64,000 bases of DNA from Bacillus sp. BGMRC 2118 (lineage in GTDB: Bacteria; Bacillota; Bacilli; Bacillales; SA4). Below the pieces are notes generated by a model that was not told the DNA's origin, ran no database searches, and saw nothing but the letters and a program-made list of their open reading frames with translations. The position numbers were made by a program, and so were the translations under genes. Of the stretch, positions 60,971 to 64,000 are shown in pieces. The DNA lies in assembly GCA_008364785.1 (NCBI GenBank), contig VTTJ01000010.1, positions 62,001 through 126,000 of the forward strand. Reading direction: 5' to 3'. The stretch's first letter is position 1. Each line of letters begins with the position of its first letter.

Positions 60971-61498
60971 ATGATTACTATACAGCTAATTAATAAAGAA
61001 ATGTCAGAAGAGATACTACAGTTTGAACTGGAAAATCGTAAGTTTTTCTCAAAGGTAATGGGTGACTTTGGGGATGAATATTATAATCTGGATTATATGA
61101 ATCAACTTTTGAGAGAAATTGAAGAAGATCATAGTAAGGATAATAGACATATGTACATCATCCGAGATGAAGAGAATAAAATGGTGGGGAGAGTAAATCT
61201 GTACTCTATCGTAAGAGGACCATTAAACAAAGCAGAAATCGGTTATCGTATTTCAGAAAAGCATAACGGAAAGAAGTATGCGACAAAAGCGGTTCATTTA
61301 ATGATCAAAGAGGCATTTGAGGTGTATAATTTTCACCGACTGGAGGCTTCCACTAGTCCTAAAAATATTGGTTCCCAAGTGGTGCTAATAAAAAATCACT
61401 TCCAATTCGTAGGGAAAACATCAAAATTTATTAAAGTAGGAGATCACTGGTTGGATAGTATACACTTCTCCTTATTAAAGGAAGAATATCGAGCGTAA
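60971..61498 (+). CDS. RimJ/RimL-type GNAT acetyltransferase
   Basis: About 175 residues with the GNAT core MYIIRDEENKMVGRVNLYSI, NKAEIGYRISEKHNGKKYATKAVHLMIKEAF (acetyl-CoA loop HNGKKYA), YNFHRLEASTSPKNIGSQVVLIKNHFQFVG. This is the RimJ/RimL pattern, which acetylates N-terminal amines or small amines. The ATG at 60971 is chosen because of the GGGTGAG upstream; an in-frame TTG at 60932 would add 13 unlikely residues. Confidence 0.87.
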   Translation: MITIQLINKEMSEEILQFELENRKFFSKVMGDFGDEYYNLDYMNQLLREIEEDHSKDNRHMYIIRDEENKMVGRVNLYSIVRGPLNKAEIGYRISEKHNGKKYATKAVHLMIKEAFEVYNFHRLEASTSPKNIGSQVVLIKNHFQFVGKTSKFIKVGDHWLDSIHFSLLKEEYRA

Positions 61499-61535
61499 TT
61501 CTTGGTAGGAAGAGTCAGTGAAAGGAGTGATGGAT

Positions 61536-61619
61536 ATGGAAAAATTAGGTAAAAAAATGATAAATAAAACTACATGTATACAAAACAAACATGACATCTA
61601 TTGGGGGTGTCATAACTAG
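61536..61619 (+). CDS. Possible 27-residue micro-protein
   Basis: ATG at 61536 lies behind AAAGGAGTG and opens 27 codons (begins MEKLGKKMINKTT, ends WGCHN) that stop 11 bases before the next gene. It has two cysteines and several lysines. It may encode a peptide, or serve only to couple translation to the GNAT gene. Unproven. Confidence 0.35.
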   Translation: MEKLGKKMINKTTCIQNKHDIYWGCHN

Positions 61620-61630
61620 GAGGAGACTTA

Positions 61631-62488
61631 TTGATACTAAAAAAATCTCATTTGACATCAGTGGAAATTAATAAACTCACAAATTTAATTAAAGTATGTG
61701 AAGAACAGGAAGAAATTCAATTAGCCGTCACAATAAACCTATCAACTTCTCAAAACAGAAATAACGAGGGTTGTTATGATTACTTTTATTGTGTTGATGA
61801 AGAGTTAGTAGGATATCTCGGGGCATTTGCCATACCAGGTGTAAAGCAAATGGAGATAACGGGAATGGTACACCCATCATTTCGTCGCAAAGGAATCTTC
61901 TCCTCTTTGTTAAAAGAGGCTATTAGTGATCTTCAGTTATTTAAGGAACAGTTACTCATTATTGACTATCATTCAACATCTGGTAAGCAGTTTATTGATC
62001 AATGTGGGGCAAGTCTGAGCCACTCAGAATTTTTACTTCAATATGGTAAACCTGTAATGGCTACATCACCAAGTATTGAAATGCTTGAAGTAAGAGAGGA
62101 AGATTTATCAGAGGTCATCACCATTCATTCAAAGGCTTTTGGAGTGAGTGAGAATGAAGCAAGAGGAGTTATTGAACAGAATTTTTCTTCTAATATGTAC
62201 AACATGCTGTTAGCAAAAGATAAAGGTTGTACGGTGGGTAGCTTATCCATCCTAAATAGAGAGAGCTACTATATCTCAGCATTTTCTGTAGATCCTCTAT
62301 TCCAAGGAAAGGGTATTGGAAAACAAATGTTACTTCAGACTGTTCAATCTCTAGGGGGAAATCAGTCCATCATGATCGAAGTAGAAGTAAATAATGACCA
62401 TGCACTAAAATTATATCAAGCCTGTGGATTTGTAATTAAAGCTGGATTTAATTACTATAAATTAAATACCTCATTTGAAAAGGAGTAA
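61631..62488 (+). CDS. Tandem GNAT acetyltransferase
   Basis: A 285-residue protein with two GNAT domains: the first (about 50-130) with MVHPSFRRKGIFSSLLKEAI, the second (about 150-280) with FSVDPLFQGKGIGKQMLLQTV and VEVNNDHALKLYQACGFV. Both have the R/Q-x2-G-x-G/A acetyl-CoA loop. It starts at TTG with AGGAGGAG upstream. It lies two bases before the nitroreductase gene and is likely in one operon with it. The substrate is unknown. Confidence 0.87.
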   Translation: MILKKSHLTSVEINKLTNLIKVCEEQEEIQLAVTINLSTSQNRNNEGCYDYFYCVDEELVGYLGAFAIPGVKQMEITGMVHPSFRRKGIFSSLLKEAISDLQLFKEQLLIIDYHSTSGKQFIDQCGASLSHSEFLLQYGKPVMATSPSIEMLEVREEDLSEVITIHSKAFGVSENEARGVIEQNFSSNMYNMLLAKDKGCTVGSLSILNRESYYISAFSVDPLFQGKGIGKQMLLQTVQSLGGNQSIMIEVEVNNDHALKLYQACGFVIKAGFNYYKLNTSFEKE

Positions 62489-62490
62489 TT

Positions 62491-63240
62491 ATGAATCCAG
62501 TTATTGAAACAATAGTAAACCATCGTTCCATTCGAGACTTTGAGGATAAACAGCTATCTGACGATCAAATTATGTCGATCGTAAATTGTGCACAAGCTGG
62601 ATCAACCTCAAGTTTCATCCAGGCTTACAGCATAATTGGTGTAAATGATGTGGAAAAGAAAAAGAAGCTGGCGCAATTAGCTGGAAATCAGTCATATGTT
62701 GAAAAAAATGGCCACTTTTTTGTATTTTGTGCAGACTTACATCGTCATGATGTTATAGCTGAATTGGAAGGGGCTGACTTAGAACCCTCTTTAGAAAGTA
62801 CAGAGAAGTTCATGGTTAGTTTAATAGATGCTACAATTGCTGCTCAAAATGCTGCTTTAGCTGCCGAATCAATGGGATTAGGGATCTGTTACATTGGAGG
62901 AATTCGGAATAACTTAGAAGCAGTGTGTGACGTATTGCAAACACCCAAACATGTAGTGCCGTTATTTGGATTAGCTGTAGGCTATCCTAAAACGAATACA
63001 GGCCAAAAACCAAGGCTGCCCTTTGCAAACGTCTATCATGAAAATGTCTACCAACAAGACCGTGAGTTATACAAAAATCAGCTAGAACAATATAATGAAA
63101 CGATTTCTGAATATTACCAAGAACGGACAAAAGGTGCTCGTAAAGATTCATGGACAGGCCAAATGTCAAATATGTTAAAAGAGCCTAAGAGAATGTATAT
63201 GAAACAGTTTGTAGAAGGAAAAGGATTAAATAAAAAGTAA
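62491..63240 (+). CDS. nfsA: Oxygen-insensitive NADPH nitroreductase (NfsA/NfrA1 type)
   Basis: A 249-residue FMN-dependent flavoreductase, the exact length of B. subtilis NfrA1. The FMN-binding start is NHRSIRDFEDKQLSDDQI, followed by AQAGSTSSFIQAYSIIGV, VEKNGHFFVFCADLHRH, NAALAAESMGLGICYIGGIRNN and the tail GARKDSWTGQMSNML. It reduces FMN, nitro compounds or quinones with NADPH. SD AAGGAG overlaps the end of the GNAT gene. Confidence 0.92.
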   Translation: MNPVIETIVNHRSIRDFEDKQLSDDQIMSIVNCAQAGSTSSFIQAYSIIGVNDVEKKKKLAQLAGNQSYVEKNGHFFVFCADLHRHDVIAELEGADLEPSLESTEKFMVSLIDATIAAQNAALAAESMGLGICYIGGIRNNLEAVCDVLQTPKHVVPLFGLAVGYPKTNTGQKPRLPFANVYHENVYQQDRELYKNQLEQYNETISEYYQERTKGARKDSWTGQMSNMLKEPKRMYMKQFVEGKGLNKK

Positions 63241-63258
63241 AAAGAAGACTAACATTAA

Positions 63259-63668
63259 GAGGCTGGGACATATATACTTCCGTTAATAGCAAACCCGAAC
63301 TATTAGGTGGCATTTCAATGAATATTTCGCCTAATAATTCGGGTATTTATTTATTTTTAACTGACTTGTTGATTTGCAAAAGCATACTTTTATTATAACT
63401 AAGTGGAATGGAGCGAAAGCCACTCGGGCTTCTGTGGGAGATAGAGGAAATGCTGAGACTCCGCAGGCGCAGCTGAGGAGGTAGGTTTTTTCACGGATAG
63501 TGAAAATAACCATCAGGTTCCTCCCCACGGTATCCGGCGAGTGGCAGTAGCGCAATGGAACGAACTTGTTCTCCCAATTAAACAAATTAATTAGTAACAG
63601 ATTATAAGAATAGTAATTTAGATAATGTTCGTATAAGGGAATAGATTATTAAGTTATGTCCCAGCCCC
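63259..63668 (+). repeat. Structured dispersed repeat, copy 2 (about 410 bp)
   Basis: Ends GAGGCTGGGACATA and TATGTCCCAGCCCC are complementary. The hairpin CCCGAACTATTAGG/CCTAATAATTCGGG (63296-63344) keeps the stem of copy 1 while its loop differs. The GCCACTCG/CGAGTGGC stem is kept. Compared with copy 1 there is a net extra 30 bases or so around 63482-63520 that carry their own hairpin (TTTTCAC/GTGAAAA). Same orientation as copy 1. The element fills the gap between the nitroreductase and LOG genes. Confidence 0.75.
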
Positions 63669-63720
63669 TTTAGCTAACAAGGGAAACCACCTACAAAGGA
63701 TACAGCGCAAGCAGAGTCCT

Positions 63721-64000
63721 TTAATTACTCCACTTATCAACGAAAGTTGTTTGAAGAGCATTCATTTTCTGAACAAGGGTGACAACGTTATCTTCAATGA
63801 CAATATTATTCAAGAACTCTCTTTTTAGAAAGCCCTCCGTCACCATATGTTCTAGTAAGTGAAGGAGAGGCGTATAGAATTGTTGTACATTAAGTAACCC
63901 TATAGGCTTGGAATGATATCCAATTTGAAACCATGTCATGACCTCAGCTACCTCTTCTAACGTCCCGATCCCTCCTGGTAATGCAATAAAACCATCTGCA
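63721..64000 (-). CDS. LOG family protein (YvdD-like), C-terminal part only
   Basis: The gene runs off the right edge; about 93 C-terminal residues are seen. The diagnostic motif PGGIGTLEE, preceded by ADGFIAL, is complete just inside the edge, followed by VMTWFQIGYHSKPIGLLN. This is the LOG (lonely guy) Rossmann family, often mislabelled lysine decarboxylase, which cleaves ribose phosphate from nucleoside monophosphates (cytokinin riboside in plants). An ATG at 63939 is internal, not the start. Confidence 0.88.
   Translation of the reverse strand, partial: ADGFIALPGGIGTLEEVAEVMTWFQIGYHSKPIGLLNVQQFYTPLLHLLEHMVTEGFLKREFLNNIVIEDNVVTLVQKMNALQTTFVDKWSN

Noticed and set aside
1..64000. CRISPR arrays, rRNA, tRNA, prophage or plasmid functions, restriction or toxin-antitoxin modules
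   Set aside because: No regularly spaced repeats, tRNA cloverleaf, rRNA-like stretches, integrase or replication genes were found; the only phage-like gene is a single amidase.

Overview
The window is AT-rich chromosomal DNA that looks like it comes from a Bacillaceae member (Bacillus sensu lato). Many genes match Bacillus subtilis families by protein features: adaA/alkA/adaB, pepT, a yerO-swrC pair, yhbD/yhbE-like, yhfW-like, yfmM-like ABC-F, opuD-like, nfrA/nfsA, kbl-tdh. Shine-Dalgarno sites are strong and TTG/GTG starts are common. A tryptophan 2,3-dioxygenase and several dispersed repeats argue against B. subtilis itself. No rRNA, tRNA, CRISPR, phage or plasmid module was seen. The first gene belongs to an operon that starts upstream of the window, and the last (LOG family) is cut by the right edge.

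Layout. 1-8.5 kb: sugar ABC permease end; Dph6-like ATPase; a c-di-GMP-I riboswitch in front of a secreted TIM-barrel-like protein; MarR regulator; TetR-MMPL pair; adaA-alkA-adaB DNA alkylation repair operon. 8.5-11.4 kb: a lysine riboswitch with terminator in front of a three-gene amino acid ABC transporter, which points to lysine uptake. 11.4-19 kb: two coupled membrane proteins, MFS exporter, two diguanylate cyclases, an orphan SpoOB-type sensor kinase. 19-29 kb: pepT, ECF sigma/anti-sigma, OmpR-type two-component system, NERD protein, ABC exporter. 29-38.6 kb: YdcF-like, VOC, an ABC exporter interrupted by an in-frame UGA, UDG-like protein, split ThrE exporter, acetamidase/formamidase, nitrilase, GNAT, tryptophan dioxygenase. 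38.6-50 kb: GGDEF-EAL protein, YhbD/bactofilin pair, amidase, Rieske-FAD oxidoreductase, SwrC-like RND pump with divergent YerO-like regulator. 50-64 kb: ABC-F protein, threonine catabolism operon kbl-tdh with a CcpA cre site, NTase-like/methyltransferase fusion, RarD, Eis-like acetyltransferase, betaine transporter, small RNA candidate, small proteins, two GNATs, nitroreductase, LOG protein.

The least ordinary content is in the intergenic DNA. (1) A 174-188 bp MITE-like family is present in five copies. It has GGCTSTTTTC-type terminal inverted repeats and 8-bp target duplications that are perfect in three copies; termini and duplication size resemble the ISL3 family. Four of the five copies sit at or within a few bases of a stop codon; one separates the two ThrE genes and two separate a gene from its terminator. 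(2) Two copies of a 375-410 bp structured element have complementary ends (GGCTGGGACAT) and hairpins kept by pairing-compatible changes. (3) A c-di-GMP riboswitch is followed by a 15-bp hairpin that buries the Shine-Dalgarno site of a secreted protein, in a window that also encodes two diguanylate cyclases and a GGDEF-EAL protein.

All identifications come from reading the sequence and recalled family features; no database search was run.
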